A DNA stretch of 64,000 nucleotides from the NCBI GenBank assembly GCA_003693705.1, contig RBZT01000127.1:8910-72909 (forward strand). Reading direction: 5' to 3'. The notes under the pieces are model-generated. The model was not told where the DNA came from. It made no database searches and saw only the letters and a program-made list of their open reading frames with translations. The DNA comes from Polymyxa betae. Lineage: Eukaryota; Endomyxa; Phytomyxea; Plasmodiophorida; Plasmodiophoridae. Positions 34,501 through 45,643 of this stretch are shown piece after piece (position 1 is the first letter of the stretch; every line of letters starts with the position of its first letter). Made by a program: the position numbers and the translations under genes.

Positions 34501-37500
34501 ATTTTAGTAAAATCCTGCACATCATAATGATCTGACCTGAAACATATCAGTCTGCGTAATAATAACAGACAGGGCAATGAGGGCGCCTTCCGCCACAGCT
34601 CGAACAGCGGTAGGTTCATCAACAGGGTTAATCAGATCAGTTTTAACAGCCAATGCATTCATAATGCGAATCATCTCTTCATTCTCTGCTTCAAGCTGTG
34701 CTAATTGTTCAGATGGTCCACTGGTTGACGATATATTCAGATCTTCAGAATGTTTCAGGGACGGTCTAGATCTTGGTGTAACAGGTTCACTGTTAACAAC
34801 AATCTCAGACTCCATTGAAAAGATTTTCTTTCGGGTAGGTCGACGAGAACCGGCGCGACTGGACCTATGTGAAGATATTGTCGATGTGACCGATGGCGAT
34901 CGCGATGGTGATCTCATAACGGCTGCGACCGTGACCGGCTCGGTTGCAGTGGCATTCAAAGATCGTCCGGAATCCCCAGAGCCGTACGATTGCGATTCTT
35001 CAGCGATATCAGAAATGCTATCGCTGGGACCGAATATGCTCTGCAGGTTGAGATTCTTCATATCTAACGATGAGATAACACGTTCATGAAGACGTCGGGG
35101 TCGGGGAGGTGATAGAGGCAGTTCATCTTGCACGTCAGGCACTATCTTGGGTAGAACATATTCAATCTCACCGCCCATGAACTCGATCGTATCAGCGCTA
35201 TCATCGGTTTCGATAATCAATGCTGCCATCACTTCGTTCACTTCTTCGATATCGCGACCTTCACCTGAACGTGATAATCGTCGAAATGACGACCTTTTCA
35301 GTAGCGGTGAATTGATCTCTGACTTGGCCAATGGTAACGAGACTGGTTTTGTATCCAGATTGTTGATTAAAACATGTCGAGTTGTTCGCTTATTGTCAGC
35401 GCTCTCCGAATCGGAATTACCAGTGGCTGTTGCTTCCAATAAATTCGAGACCGATCCGGCATGAAGCAGAGCAAAGCTTTTGATTCGTGCTTCAGCCGAA
35501 GTTGAACGGGTAATGCTGGGTCCGGCATCATCTTGTTCAGTATCGCTATTAAATTCTGTCGACATCCAATCCCTCCATGCTGAGACCGGCTCTGACGATG
35601 ATCCTGTTAGATCCACGTTCATACGTCCGGCGAATGATTCGATCATATTGGCATCAATCTGGTCACCGTTTGTCAACGATGACGATCGGGATAAACGAAC
35701 ATCGTCATCAGATAGCATAATAGTGGAATTAACCCGAACCGCAGAAGGTGGTTTATGGACTTCTTCCATGGGTATCACTGCTGTCTGATTAGATTCAATC
35801 GGTTGCGGTTCGTCGTCAACAGGTCGATGGCGCATTGTCGCTGATGCATTAAACTGGTTGTGTTTTCGATCGAGAAACGACCCGCACATGTTGGCAAATA
35901 TTGATAGAATTACAGAGAAGTGGTTGGCGAATTTTGTGGCTTCTACGCCGGCAAATACAACGGCAATAACTCTGCCCAGATTATCCAACCTAAGGTGACA
36001 CCAACACGTCAATAACGGTACATCCTAACCAAATCATATAACACGATCTTACAATGGAGTGCAGGTGACTAAAAGAGGGTAGGCTACTTTAGCTACATGA
36101 ACGTTATTTCGTATAGTGATACATCGGGAATCAATCGTCTGTTTAGCGAGACGTCTAAATGCAGGCGAATGTGAGATCTTATCAACTCTTTCAAGGCGAT
36201 ATGGTAACAAATGTCGCGGCATGACAGAAGCAATGGCAACCAGCTCAGCATCGAGCGCATCACGTAGCGCTGCTGCCACCTTTGTAGAGAAATTACTTGG
36301 GTAAAGGTCGCCAGACTCACCATCGAACAACTTCGTAATTAGTTCGCAACCATTAACCTGGGCTTTATATCGATCACGGTCAAGAGTGATAGTAGAAAGA
36401 TCCTTTTCAAATCCTTCGAATTGATCTCGTACACGACGTTCACGACGTAATGCGGTACATAGCCTTCTGCAAAATAGCTTTACCATCTCTAGATCTGTGC
36501 TGGTAAATTGTTGTCCATCATTCTTTCCGATCAATTCCACGACTCCATAATCAATAGATTCGCCGTCTGCATTTGTATCAAATGCTGGGACACATAACAG
36601 TGATGAACAACGGCGATAATCGAAATCGGCTGGAACATCGATTTCTGGATCGAATTCGTGATGATTCAGCAGAGCGTCATTAAGCATAGTATGCTGTCTT
36701 CTAATCTGAACAGAGCCAACAATCCCAAATCCCAGCTTCTTTCGGTGTTCACTAGCAGCATTCGCATGGTCCCCGCTAAAACATATCAACTCTTTGCTCT
36801 CCTCAGAGATGAGCCATATTCGACAGACTTGGCATTTGAGTGCAGATTGTAATTGGGTCTGAGCCCAGGATAATACTGAAGAGTTTCGGGCTCTCTCTGA
36901 TTCTATATTGCTGACAATCGTGATCATATTCAAAAGTATTTCGCAGCGTTCAGCACTGGATGCTTCTTTCTCTTTGAGGTTTAAAGAGTTTAAACGGAGT
37001 CGTAAAACATCAGCGGCAAGTTTGGCAGAATCGATTTGAGAGGAAGTGGAAACCCCTTCCAGATAGAGAGCATTTTTTGCAGTATCGCCATTTTCAAGTA
37101 TTGGGTAGCAGGCAAATGAGTCTCTCCTGATGGTTTTCTTGAGATTGGCACTTTCTTGAACAATCTCTGGACAGGTTCGTATCTTCTTTGATGATGTATC
37201 AAGAAGAGTAGCTGCTGTGCATGGAATAGAAGAGGATATAATACTCTCTAATCCTTTTTCTGATACTTTTGGTGACCAATCGCAGAGATATTGTACCATA
37301 TTAGAAAGGGACCCGATTTGCTTCTGATGTTCCTCATTTGATTGTGACATGATTTCATGACGAACGGTCAGTAATCTTTCCTCAAATGCCTTCTGCGATG
37401 AGGCAATCTGCATCTCTAGATCATTAACGCGCTCTTTCAATGTTTGACTTTGCTGGGATTCCACCTTGAGATTCAACAATGCTTCTTGTAAATCTAACTT

Positions 37501-37827
37501 CACAATCTCATTCTCCCTTCTTATCTTAGAATTTTCGGATTTTAAGCTTTCACTTTCGGCTTGTATTTCTTTAATCTCATTGGATTTAGCAACATCTGTG
37601 CGATAAAGAGAGATGTCGGATCTGTTGATATTGGCGAACACAGCTTGATCAGGAATCACCGATGCTACCGACCCATTTGTAGGCGAAATAGAAATCGGGA
37701 CATCATGTAAAATTTGCTTGATATCTGCATCGGTATCTTGAGTGATCTGTTCGGCGAGCCGAGAGAACATTGTCTTCCATTTGAGATCGTCGGCCTGGTC
37801 ATCTGCCGACTCTGAATCGGTCTCCAT
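28523..37827 (-). CDS. Giant multi-GAF, coiled-coil protein
   Basis: On the minus strand a series of long exons separated by short introns runs from an ATG at 37827 (METDSESADD) to 28523 (NIISNQLYNQ), about 2,900 residues. The N-terminal part has a coiled coil (about residues 90-170). A clear GAF domain (36.9-36.4 kb) has SSLLCVPAF and YGVVELIGKNDG. A second GAF-like region is at about 36.3-35.9 kb, then a long Ser-rich disordered region (35.8-34.7 kb). Further GAF units lie at about 33.95-33.5 (GVIRVCNKCD), 33.3-32.6 (VIGLPILDSEHNVLGVC), 32.5-31.2 (divergent, two or three), 30.9-30.45 (SILYIPLKDPNQDLALGLL), 30.4-29.9 (IIIPIIDLSSACVSGLLQLV) and 29.63-29.2 kb (MAVPVYDHQQRIIGVVEV). A coiled coil closes it. 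GAF domains bind cyclic nucleotides or other small ligands, or dimerise. I see no kinase, cyclase or phosphodiesterase domain. Some exon joins are not resolved, so it could be two genes. Confidence 0.7.
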
Positions 37828-38857
37828 TGACACTGTTGCACAGATATATGAAGCTATGAAGTCATGAAGTCATGCTATTATCTGCTGAAGATATAAACAA
37901 GTTATAGTTGTATCTCAGGATTCTAGCCCTATATCAATAGTTAGGTCAACTTCACCTGTTATGTAACATTAAATACATACAAGTGCAATGTAAAGCAGCA
38001 GCCCAATCTCGAATAGGAATACCGGTACGGTCTGTTCAAGTCAGCAACAATTATTGTCAATGTACTGAGCAACCAACTTCATATCTGCTATCCTCTGAAC
38101 ATGTTTTTACATCTGTTATTCTATCCCGGAATTAAATATTTGGTCGGAATCATATACACAGTATCTTGTCTTATCGAATTGTCGCAGTTATGCGGGAGTT
38201 GGCATTTGGGTCAGCCTCAGACAGCATGAACGACCTGAGCTAGATCGTAAAACGATTCCGGACTACAGTTGTTATGATCAAGTAAGCCATACGAATTAAT
38301 GACCAACAGCAATGGTATTTCTGGTAAGAAGATGATATAGACAGACATTACATGGTATTGTTACAAGTGAAAAGTGACAGAGATGAGAGATAAACTGGTG
38401 ACTACTGACTAGGGTTTGTACTGTATTGTTACTGGTTAGATAGTACATGTGTATATAGACTAGCTATGTGTACACAACGAGTGGAACAGTACAGGAATTC
38501 AAGTGGTGAGAAACCCTAATGGCAGTCAATGTGCGTCACTGGACCAGCTCGTGACCAAGTCTAAATCATGGTCACGAGCTGGTCCAGTAGTACAGAGGTA
38601 GACATGCACTAGTTACTATTAGCATGCCATTTCAGATATTATTCATCATCATCTCTGACATATAGACACAGATATTCATATATATTAGGGGTTGGAATCC
38701 TGATCCTCTGGCTAATACCATGTACTAATTAGTTATTGTAGTAGAGTCGGCCCCGATCTATTCATCAATATCATCATCAGATCTCACGGTACCTGATCAA
38801 TATATTCAGAATTCTCATTCTGACACATCATCCATTTACTTACAAAATTAATATCAA
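37828..38857. promoter_or_regulatory. Divergent intergenic region with a strong hairpin
   Basis: About 1 kb between the start of the giant GAF gene (minus) and of the KOW gene (plus). It has no coding potential. It contains AT-rich repeats and the perfect 20-bp inverted repeat at 38538-38588, and should include both promoters. Confidence 0.45.
38538..38588. repeat. Perfect 20-bp inverted repeat with 11-nt loop
   Basis: Arm 38538-38557 is exactly complementary to arm 38569-38588, with loop AGTCTAAATCA between them. The arms contain the palindromic core GAGCTGGTCC/GGACCAGCTC. It lies in the divergent intergenic region, outside any gene I can support. It could form a cruciform or an RNA hairpin, or be a paired binding site. 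Confidence 0.9.
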
Positions 38858-39451
38858 ATGGCAACTGCAGATGATAGCCTTCTACTTAACAAATGGTTAC
38901 TTCAACGTGTCTTCATACGCAAGGGCCGGTACGTCGGTCATCTGGGTCAGGTTGTTGGCTCTATCAATGGTCGTGTTCGGGTCCAGATTGGTGATGATAT
39001 AGTTAATAAGCAGGAATGTCAATTAGAGCTATATGATGCATCACTACATTCATCAATGAATGATATTATACCTGGTATTAGTAAACCTATACGTCCACCT
39101 ACAAGATCATCACCAAGTCTTATTGGATCTCGAGTTCGAATATTGAATGGCAAATTTGGTGGTTATTGTGGCCTTGTTAGTAAAGGTGGTAATGGATACT
39201 TTGCTGTACACATCGATACTGGTCTCAACAATTCTAATCCTTCATCAATTGTCATGAAACGCAGCTCTGAGCTGGTTATATTATCAAATAGTACATGCAA
39301 GGAGCAAGGAGAGACGATTACTATGACAAGTAATAATAATGAAGATGTACACAAGGCTGCTATTATATTACTTGATTTAATGCAATCAGAGATCGGATCA
39401 AGGAAAAGATGTCGATCACCAGATCGATTTGAGACAATTGAGGGATTTTGA
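38858..39451 (+). CDS. Small protein with two KOW-like domains
   Basis: Single exon, 197 codons. Two KOW-type modules are visible: VFIRKGRYVGHLGQVVGSIN followed by GRVRVQIGDD, and GSRVRILNGKFGGYCGLVSK followed by GNGYFAVHIDTG. The second resembles a KOW module of the transcription elongation factor SPT5 (RVRI..G.Y.GY.G.V). KOW modules bind RNA or protein in ribosome and RNA polymerase complexes. SPT5, GPKOW and KIN17 are all longer and carry other domains that are missing here. A basic RKRCRSPDRF near the end may be a nuclear signal. I do not assign a specific gene. The start is the first ATG of the frame, 30 bp after an AT-rich leader. Confidence 0.6.
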   Translation: MATADDSLLLNKWLLQRVFIRKGRYVGHLGQVVGSINGRVRVQIGDDIVNKQECQLELYDASLHSSMNDIIPGISKPIRPPTRSSPSLIGSRVRILNGKFGGYCGLVSKGGNGYFAVHIDTGLNNSNPSSIVMKRSSELVILSNSTCKEQGETITMTSNNNEDVHKAAIILLDLMQSEIGSRKRCRSPDRFETIEGF

Positions 39452-40384
39452 TCTAGATGATGATCTAGATCAGAGAGGACTTCATATATCATACTCATAT
39501 GATTCTGCTTAGATCTATCTAATTTATCATTAGACAGATCTATGTTCACCTATGAATAATGACATTCTTAATACATCTATTGAGTATTGGATATAATTCG
39601 ATCTGAAACTAAATTCAATTAATGATGTATCTCTACAGACACCCAGTCGATAATTATATTCAGATATCACAATCAATGCCCAAAAGTTCAGTTTACAATT
39701 GCAATTTCTATATCAACAAATTTACTCTTCAAACAATACCATCACATCAATCAGGTTGGTGTCGTGGACCAGTATGTTCGTCAATCCCAATGTATCGTTT
39801 CTGCGAATGATAACCTAAGGACGTAGTAATGCAGACCATATTTTTCAAGTGTTGATCGAGCTCTGAATGACCAGTAGTAAATAGAGTAGAGAATAGAATG
39901 AAATAATATATATGCATGCATACAGTATTAGAGCCATATATCCTGCAATGAATCGGTTTAAGTATCTAGTTTTGGCAGCTATCTCAGTGACTATTAACAT
40001 TGATATAAAATTACATATCAGCAGTCAGCTATCGCATAGATAGTTCAAATTTTAAAATTTGAAATTACAAGTATTCAATCCACTAAAATAGGTCAAGCAG
40101 AACTTCTACATTTGCCACTTAAACGTTTTGCATAATAGATAGTATAAACCAATATGACAAAATCGACTGATAAACTAGTTACAAGTCTGAAAATACATCA
40201 ATGAAGATCGTTTTGGACCGTAAATGAGTGGCATATTTCATCATAGTGAGAAGTCTTGTTATGATGTTAGAGATAATCGAATATCCTATATCGATGAATG
40301 GACCCGGTTTCATATGAATACCGACATACTGGCCCTCTCAACTAAATTCATTTGTTTAATACTTGAATAATTTGTAAAGCGAAC
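39452..40384. other. No supportable gene
   Basis: About 0.9 kb, AT-rich, with short ORFs only. The 62-codon ORF at 39622-39810 has no recognised domain. The final part should hold the promoter of the metallo-beta-lactamase-fold gene. Confidence 0.4.
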
Positions 40385-41305
40385 ATGACCGAGCTTATAG
40401 CTGGATGTCTGTATCGATTAACAGGCGATAAGGAGGGAGGACATCATAATTCCTATGCATTAATTAATGATAGACGTGAGATTATGCTATTTGATGGTAT
40501 TATGCCACAAGCCATACCTGCTATATCTGCTATCTTGGGCATTAATAATCTAAGTATATATTAGTAGTAAGAACTCACAACCAGAGAATCTTAATATCAT
40601 ATCTAGTCGGGGTCATACTCACCCATCGACATATCCCGGCTATCGTTGGACGTGAAGGGATTGAGGAATGGCGAGCTAGATTCGGGAAGGATGTCCCATT
40701 CTTTCTATCTATCTCAGAGGCATCACATCGATCAGCTATGGAGGCATTGCCTCTATATGATAAATACATAGATCCAGTTAATAATCGGATCTTGACTGAA
40801 TTTGGTATCGAGACGATCCCATTCCCTGGACATACTCAAGGAAGCTGTCTCTTCTATCATCAAGATAAACAGATGATATTTACTGGAGGTAGGTCTTCTC
40901 ATCCTGATTTCTCTTCCATACTGCTACAATTGTTCTGATCATTGTTGTTTTATAGCTATATTATTGTTTGATTTGCTTGCTATTTGCAATATTACAGACA
41001 AATAATTGTTGCTGCCAGATTGTGCAACGGGTCCAGGAGGCACATTCCGATCGGGTCAGGATAAATGGGTTCGTCCACCTAATAACTTATCGGAAGATGA
41101 TGAACGTCTTCGTTCGAATTGGAAGAATTTTTTGAAATCGAGCGGAGGTCAGTTCTTTGGTGGGCGATCGGTTCGTTCGGTGATTCCTGGTCATGGTGAA
41201 TGTATTATCGATCAAGATCAAGATCACATTGATCAACTTTTATTAAATTTAACAACTGATCAACTTACACCAAACCTTAATGTAAGCTCGATGAGATCTG
41301 AATGA
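40385..41305 (+). CDS. Metallo-beta-lactamase-fold protein with degenerate metal-binding motif
   Basis: Exons begin with MTELIAGCLYRLTGDKEGGH, then HNSYALINDRREIMLFDG, the usual first strands of the fold. After an intron (about 40550-40609, GTATATA...TCTAG) comes GVILTHRHIPAIVGREGIEE, then SISEASHRSAMEAL and ETIPFPGHTQGSCLFYH. A second intron follows GG at about 40890. The last exon has RTVIPGHGE-like VIPGHGECIIDQ. Normal enzymes of the LACTB2/glyoxalase II class have HxHxDH at the THRH position; here the Asp and last His are replaced (HRHIPA). The PGHT and PGHG histidines are kept. So the fold is clear, but zinc binding and catalysis are doubtful or changed. About 270 residues. Confidence 0.75.
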
Positions 41306-41449
41306 GTCATTAAGGTTGAACTGCAATCGATTCTGTTTTGTACTAAAGATTTTGAAGTCTCCTATAATAATAAAATCAAAATTTCCAGTCTTGCTATGAT
41401 CTACTAACGAACGAATTGGCATTCATATCCCAAAAAATTTAGCCATTTA

Positions 41450-42577
41450 CTACGATTGCTTTAAATTGGCCCTAACGGTTAGCCTGGACCTTAGTCTGGT
41501 ATAGATAAATCGAAACCAAATCGCTACCCAAACCGCCACCGTTACGAACAATATTCGGGAATGCTTCACCATTCCGAATCCTTTATGCAATGGCCGTGAC
41601 TTAACAGCCATGTAAATAACAGTCCATAGCAGACCGGCTATATGCGAATACGAACGATCCAGAACGCCACCATGAGACGACAACAAATTACTCGTATCCT
41701 TCAGCATATGAAAACGCTAATAAAAATATCAGTAAAACTATTCGCGAAAGTTTTTAAAAAAGACCTTCCAGGTGGAAATAGAGAGATCGCCGATGATGCC
41801 GCATATTAGCAATCCATTATACCAGAGTAAGTACGATGGATCCAATGGGTCGATCGCAATTAGAAAACAGACAAAATTACATAGAATTAATCCACCAAAA
41901 TACCCCTCCAGCGTCTTATTAGGGCTAATCTCTGGCACAGGTTTATAACGCCCGAATTTTTTTCCGATAAAGTATTGGAACGAATCCGAAGCAGCCACGA
42001 TCGAAATATGAGCAATGAAATCATCTGTAGGAGAGCACGTAAACACCTAAACAGCGGTTAAAATCTCTCATTATGACATTGTGACAGCAATAGAACCTGT
42101 GTAGATGCCGTTAAGGCAAGCATGAAGAACAATACGCTAGCGATATCTTTCCATGGAGCTCGCAATACGCACATGACAATGAATATACCAATATTTCGTA
42201 TAATGGCGAACCTCCAGACTACATCTTGCTGCCATACTATCAAGTACCAATCTATACAGCTGGATATCAGGCCAGCAAATGCCACTAATCGCGATAGCAG
42301 AAGCCTTTCCGAGGCACTCCTATGATATCCCAAAAGCAAAAGAAACGCTACCTGCCAAAGCTATTAAGAAATTCTCCAATCAGACAATCTAAGAGAATAC
42401 CTCGTGCCAAACCAGACAAAGACAAAAGAACCAGACCGGAACTGGGAACCTATTCAGCACGAAGACGAAGAACATATGGAGACAGAAGCCGACGGGTACT
42501 CGTTGGCGATACCAAGGTGAAGGTGGCTTGGTGACATGATGCAGTGCATCTGATGATGCTGATGTTGTATTGCTCAT
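41450..42577 (-). CDS. CDS1: Phosphatidate cytidylyltransferase (CDP-diacylglycerol synthase)
   Basis: Multi-exon membrane protein on the minus strand. It starts MSNTTSASSDALHHVTKP, followed by hydrophobic helices (GFCLHMFFVFVLNRFPVPVW and others). Conserved blocks are AASDSFQYFIGKKFGRYKPV then PEISPNKTLEGYFGGL, and IGDLSISTWKVFFKNF. Across an intron (about 41737-41708) comes KDTSNLLSSHGGVLDRSYS, which contains the family signature KD...L..HGG.LDR. The enzyme makes CDP-diacylglycerol from phosphatidic acid and CTP, feeding phosphatidylinositol and related lipids in the ER. The Asp residues of the signature are intact. Gene symbol by family, since yeast CDS1 and animal CDS1/2 are orthologous. 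Confidence 0.88.
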
Positions 42578-42925
42578 TAAATGACGAATACAATTGGAAC
42601 AGGACTTCTTCCCGGTGGCGCAGCCTTTACTGCTTAAATATCATCTGACTCTGCTGACGTATTATAATCTATCATTTATATATGATATCATTCTATGGTC
42701 ACATCATCTCAGGGTACAATCTTCACAATGAGATCTCGCTCACTCGGGATTAATTTATGACAGATTTCATTACTGTTAAGCCCCAGCATCCCATCTCAAT
42801 CAATTCCCATACATTGAGTGGGGACAGATTTCAAGACACGGACTAAGACGAGATTCAGTTATTCGTGTCGATATCAGATTAGGAGCGTGCAAATCGTAGC
42901 TGGGTGTTTTTTTTAGTTTTAATGA
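42578..42925. other. Short intergenic interval between CDS1 start and COQ3 end
   Basis: No coding potential recognised. It should contain the CDS1 promoter and the COQ3 3' untranslated region. Confidence 0.4.
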
Positions 42926-43951
42926 TCAACTTTTTTTATCTGTTGTCTCATCGAGTACAGCTTCCAAGGATTGCTTACTCTTACGACAGTGCACGATGTA
43001 GTTGTTGTCGAGATCATCGAATGAGAGCTGGAACTGACATCGGAGCGGGTCGAACACTATGCCAGCTTGACTGTGAACAGCCAGGCCAGCAGATGTTGCC
43101 ATGTCAGCTAATTGTGATGGCGTTATGAATTTATGCCAATCGTGTGTGCCTGAGAATCAGTGAGTTTGGCATCATTTCACACTGATTGAAAGCACCAATT
43201 GGTACAATTCTCGTAATATATTCAGCCGCAATGATGGAAAGTAAATAAGATTTTGTAGTTCTGCTGATGGTTGATAAAAATAAATGCCCATCATCCTATC
43301 AATATATCAACATTCCTTCCAGATTCTCATGCCATCGGATAACCTTCAATAATTTCTCAAGGCTGGATAAGAACTCTCTAGGATTATTGACATGTTCGAC
43401 AACTTCTAAACATGTCACAACATTGAATTTCTCTTCTTCCTTGATTATAAGGTTCTCAACTGTTCCATGATGATATCGCAGATTTTGATGCAAAACGGGA
43501 TCGTTATGAGCGTGGTCCATAGCTGCCTCTATGGCTTCTTTGGATGCATCTAAACCTGTAACTTGAGCACCTAGTCGAGTTAAACTCTGAACATCATGTT
43601 GACATAAGCAGAGAATAACCGAAAGCGAATTGTTCAACTTCTGTAAGGATACCAGCGCCACATCCAACATCTAGAACACGAAATCCCTCCATTGGATATG
43701 AAGAATGAACTTGATTTAAGGATTCTGTTATAAATTGTACCCTGGATGTATTCATGGCATGTAAAGGCCACCTTGGAGATATATTTAAACCACATCAATG
43801 ATTGAATATCAGCTGAAACATACATTGGTCCATTGTACTGCCACCAGGTCGATGCAAGATCTGAGAACTTGCTGACCTCAGCCTTATCGACAGATGAAGA
43901 GATCAAACGCCGGCCCAGGATTGGGACCAGGCGACCAGCTCGTGACACCAT
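42926..43951 (-). CDS. COQ3: Mitochondrial ubiquinone biosynthesis O-methyltransferase COQ3
   Basis: Minus-strand exons start MVSRAGRLVPILGRRLISSS, an Arg/Ser-rich mitochondrial targeting sequence. SKFSDLASTWWQYNGPM is the family start. FRVLDVGCGAGILT is the SAM-binding motif I, and GAQVTGLDASKEAIEAA is motif post-I. VVTCLEVVEHVNNPREFL completes the methyltransferase core. The last exon begins GTHDWHKFITPSQLADM, exactly as in other COQ3 proteins, and ends at 42926. COQ3 does both O-methylations of coenzyme Q synthesis in the mitochondrial matrix. At least three introns. It is followed on the same strand by CDS1 and preceded by SNU13. Confidence 0.9.
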
Positions 43952-44103
43952 TATGGCATATATGTGTCAGACCAATCTATTTGAACTTTATAGATGCACC
44001 ATACCGTGACGCAGCAGATATTGATATCACACAATCAATTACAGACAGAAAATGAAATATCAATTGATTAATGTTCAAGCAAATAAAGTTTCAATAAATG
44101 TAT

Positions 44104-44493
44104 TTAGATAAGAAGCTTCTCAATGGCGTCACGAAGAGGGTCAATTTGGGCCTTCAATTGCGAACCTTCATTGGTAAGAATGGAGCAGGCCACAACAGGA
44201 CGAGAGACACCACAAGCACGACCCAGAGCGTCCTTTGAAGCCACGAACACGTATGGGACATTCTTGTCTTCACAAAGAAGAGGAAGATGTAGAAGAATTT
44301 CCAAAGGTTCAGTATCAGCTGCCATGATGATCAACTCAGAGATACCACGATTCAAGGTTTTCGTGGCCTCGTTGGCACCTTTCTTGAGTTGCTTGTAATT
44401 AGCAGCTTGATTGACAACATCATGGATCAGGACAGTGAGATTGGCATCGGCCAAAGGGAATGCCTTAGGGTTTGGTTTCGAATCAATAGCCAT
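44104..44493 (-). CDS. SNU13: U4/U6.U5 snRNP and box C/D snoRNP protein SNU13 (15.5K, NHP2L1)
   Basis: Single exon, 129 codons, the normal length. Diagnostic stretches are [15 protein letters not shown] (kink-turn RNA binding), [20 protein letters not shown] and [19 protein letters not shown]. The protein binds kink-turns in U4 snRNA and C/D snoRNAs in the nucleus and nucleolus. The start ATG is fixed by the conserved N-terminus. Related NHP2 and eL8 proteins differ in the CGVSRPV region, so SNU13 is preferred. Confidence 0.95.
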   Translation of the reverse strand: MAIDSKPNPKAFPLADANLTVLIHDVVNQAANYKQLKKGANEATKTLNRGISELIIMAADTEPLEILLHLPLLCEDKNVPYVFVASKDALGRACGVSRPVVACSILTNEGSQLKAQIDPLRDAIEKLLI

Positions 44494-44512
44494 GATAATA
44501 AACTGATGTCGA

Positions 44513-44818
44513 TCACGATCGGTTCTGATTCACGACAGAGAATGGATTCTGAAGCTGAAAGGCGTTAGCGACACGAAGTCCATGACCAGATAGATCTCCG
44601 ATCACATTATTACGCACTCCGCCACGGACTTGCCTAAAAAAACTTCCGCGTTTTTTTTTTGTTCCAGTCTCAATAGTTTTAATAGATAAAGTATAAACCC
44701 TACCGGTAGCTTCCTCAAATTCCTTGAAACTTTTTTGATATTTCACCCCATTGATAGATTTTCTTACGACATGATCACATAAGAATTGCGATATTTTTTC
44801 ACACCCACTGGCAGACAT
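44513..44818 (-). CDS. Small unidentified ORF with an arm-type DNA-binding-like motif
   Basis: 101 codons on the minus strand. [20 protein letters not shown] resembles the short strand-strand-strand arm domains of tyrosine integrases or AP2-like DNA-binding domains (pattern V-R-K-x-x-x-G-x-x-x-x-x-F). A related VRKTVHGEKISQR occurs in the minus-strand ORF at 47481-47215. The second half is low quality with a run of A/T, so the reading frame may be broken. It starts about 325 bp beyond the ATG of SNU13 and may share the promoter region of that gene. I treat it as part of the degraded block 44.5-48 kb. Confidence 0.35.
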   Translation of the reverse strand: MSASGCEKISQFLCDHVVRKSINGVKYQKSFKEFEEATGRVYTLSIKTIETGTKKKRGSFFRQVRGGVRNNVIGDLSGHGLRVANAFQLQNPFSVVNQNRS

Positions 44819-44937
44819 TCAACAATTCCATTGGGGGTCGTGATGCAAATTGGTGATGTCATTTGAATGATTTGATTATTGAAACTCACATTGGTTTATT
44901 CAAATCGACGAAATGGAGTTGTATGATATGATACAAT

Positions 44938-45373
44938 CTAATAGATCCGTTTTCTCCAATATAAAATCCATCCACTACATCCACTACATCCTTTGATATC
45001 GATATTTTTCGAACAGTCTCCACATAAATATTTATGGCAGCCTACACAGTGGGCTGTATCACTATATTTATATTCTTATAACAAATCTCACATTCAGCAT
45101 CATCTAATAATCGTGGCTTCAAATCAATGTTATAAAGATCTCTTTCAGACTCTCCAGAAAAGCATAGATTGTTATGGATTATCATAAAATCGTCTTTTTG
45201 TGATAATCCACTTAATCTAATAATTTTTTCGTCATGGCTAATGAATAGTACTAATTTCGGATACATTTTTGGGATAAATTCTAGATTATTTGGCTTTTTC
45301 TTTCGAAATTTTTACCGTCAATTACTTTGACGTTATAGCCGAGCCCAGATAGAATGCTGTAATTGTATTCCAT
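44938..45373 (-). pseudogene. Frameshifted ORF with a RING-like Cys/His cluster
   Basis: Starting at ATG 45373 the frame runs MEYNYSILSGLGYNVKVIDG. It shifts near 45305 to continue as PNNLEFIPKMYPKLVLFISH. It shifts again near 45060, where CEICYKNI must continue as HCVGCHKYLCGDCSKN ... CSGC. The combined C-x2-C ... H-C-x2-C-H ... C-x2-C ... C-x2-C pattern is RING- or zinc-finger-like. Two frame breaks without plausible intron sequence suggest a decayed gene. I did not recognise a full-length relative; small RING proteins of this type are common in large DNA viruses and mobile elements. Confidence 0.45.
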
Positions 45374-45493
45374 TTTACTTTATTTAAGCATTTTGCTTTG
45401 AAGTTGTTTTGGGAGTTGGTCTGGGGATTGTAGTGGCCGGCCAAATGAACTTCAGGAATGCATATGCGGACTCCGAATTGCAATTCAATTCAA

Positions 45494-45539
45494 TTCTGTG
45501 GGCTCTGTCTGACCCCTTCTGTGGGCTCTGTCTGACCCC
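45494..45539. repeat. Perfect 23-bp tandem duplication
   Basis: The unit beginning TTCTGTGGGCTCTG at 45494-45516 is repeated without change at 45517-45539. It lies about 100 bp before the orphan 351-codon ORF. Confidence 0.85.
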
Positions 45540-45643
45540 TGTGCTCGTTGTTGTGAAGATTTCACTCACATTAAAACCGAACCTGGCATGACCTTGCTAT
45601 CGTCATCCTAGTCCGCGTCAGCGTTCACCGGCCCTCTGTTGTT

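Noticed and set aside
34577-35788. Plus-strand ORFs of 102-170 codons
   Set aside because: They lie antisense to the Ser-rich exon of the giant GAF gene; composition is the complement of Ser/Asp codons and no domain is visible.
43930-43945. Copy of the hairpin arm core (GTCACGAGCTGGTC) at the COQ3 start
   Set aside because: A 14-base match between two sites in 64 kb is expected several times by chance and the COQ3 copy is coding.
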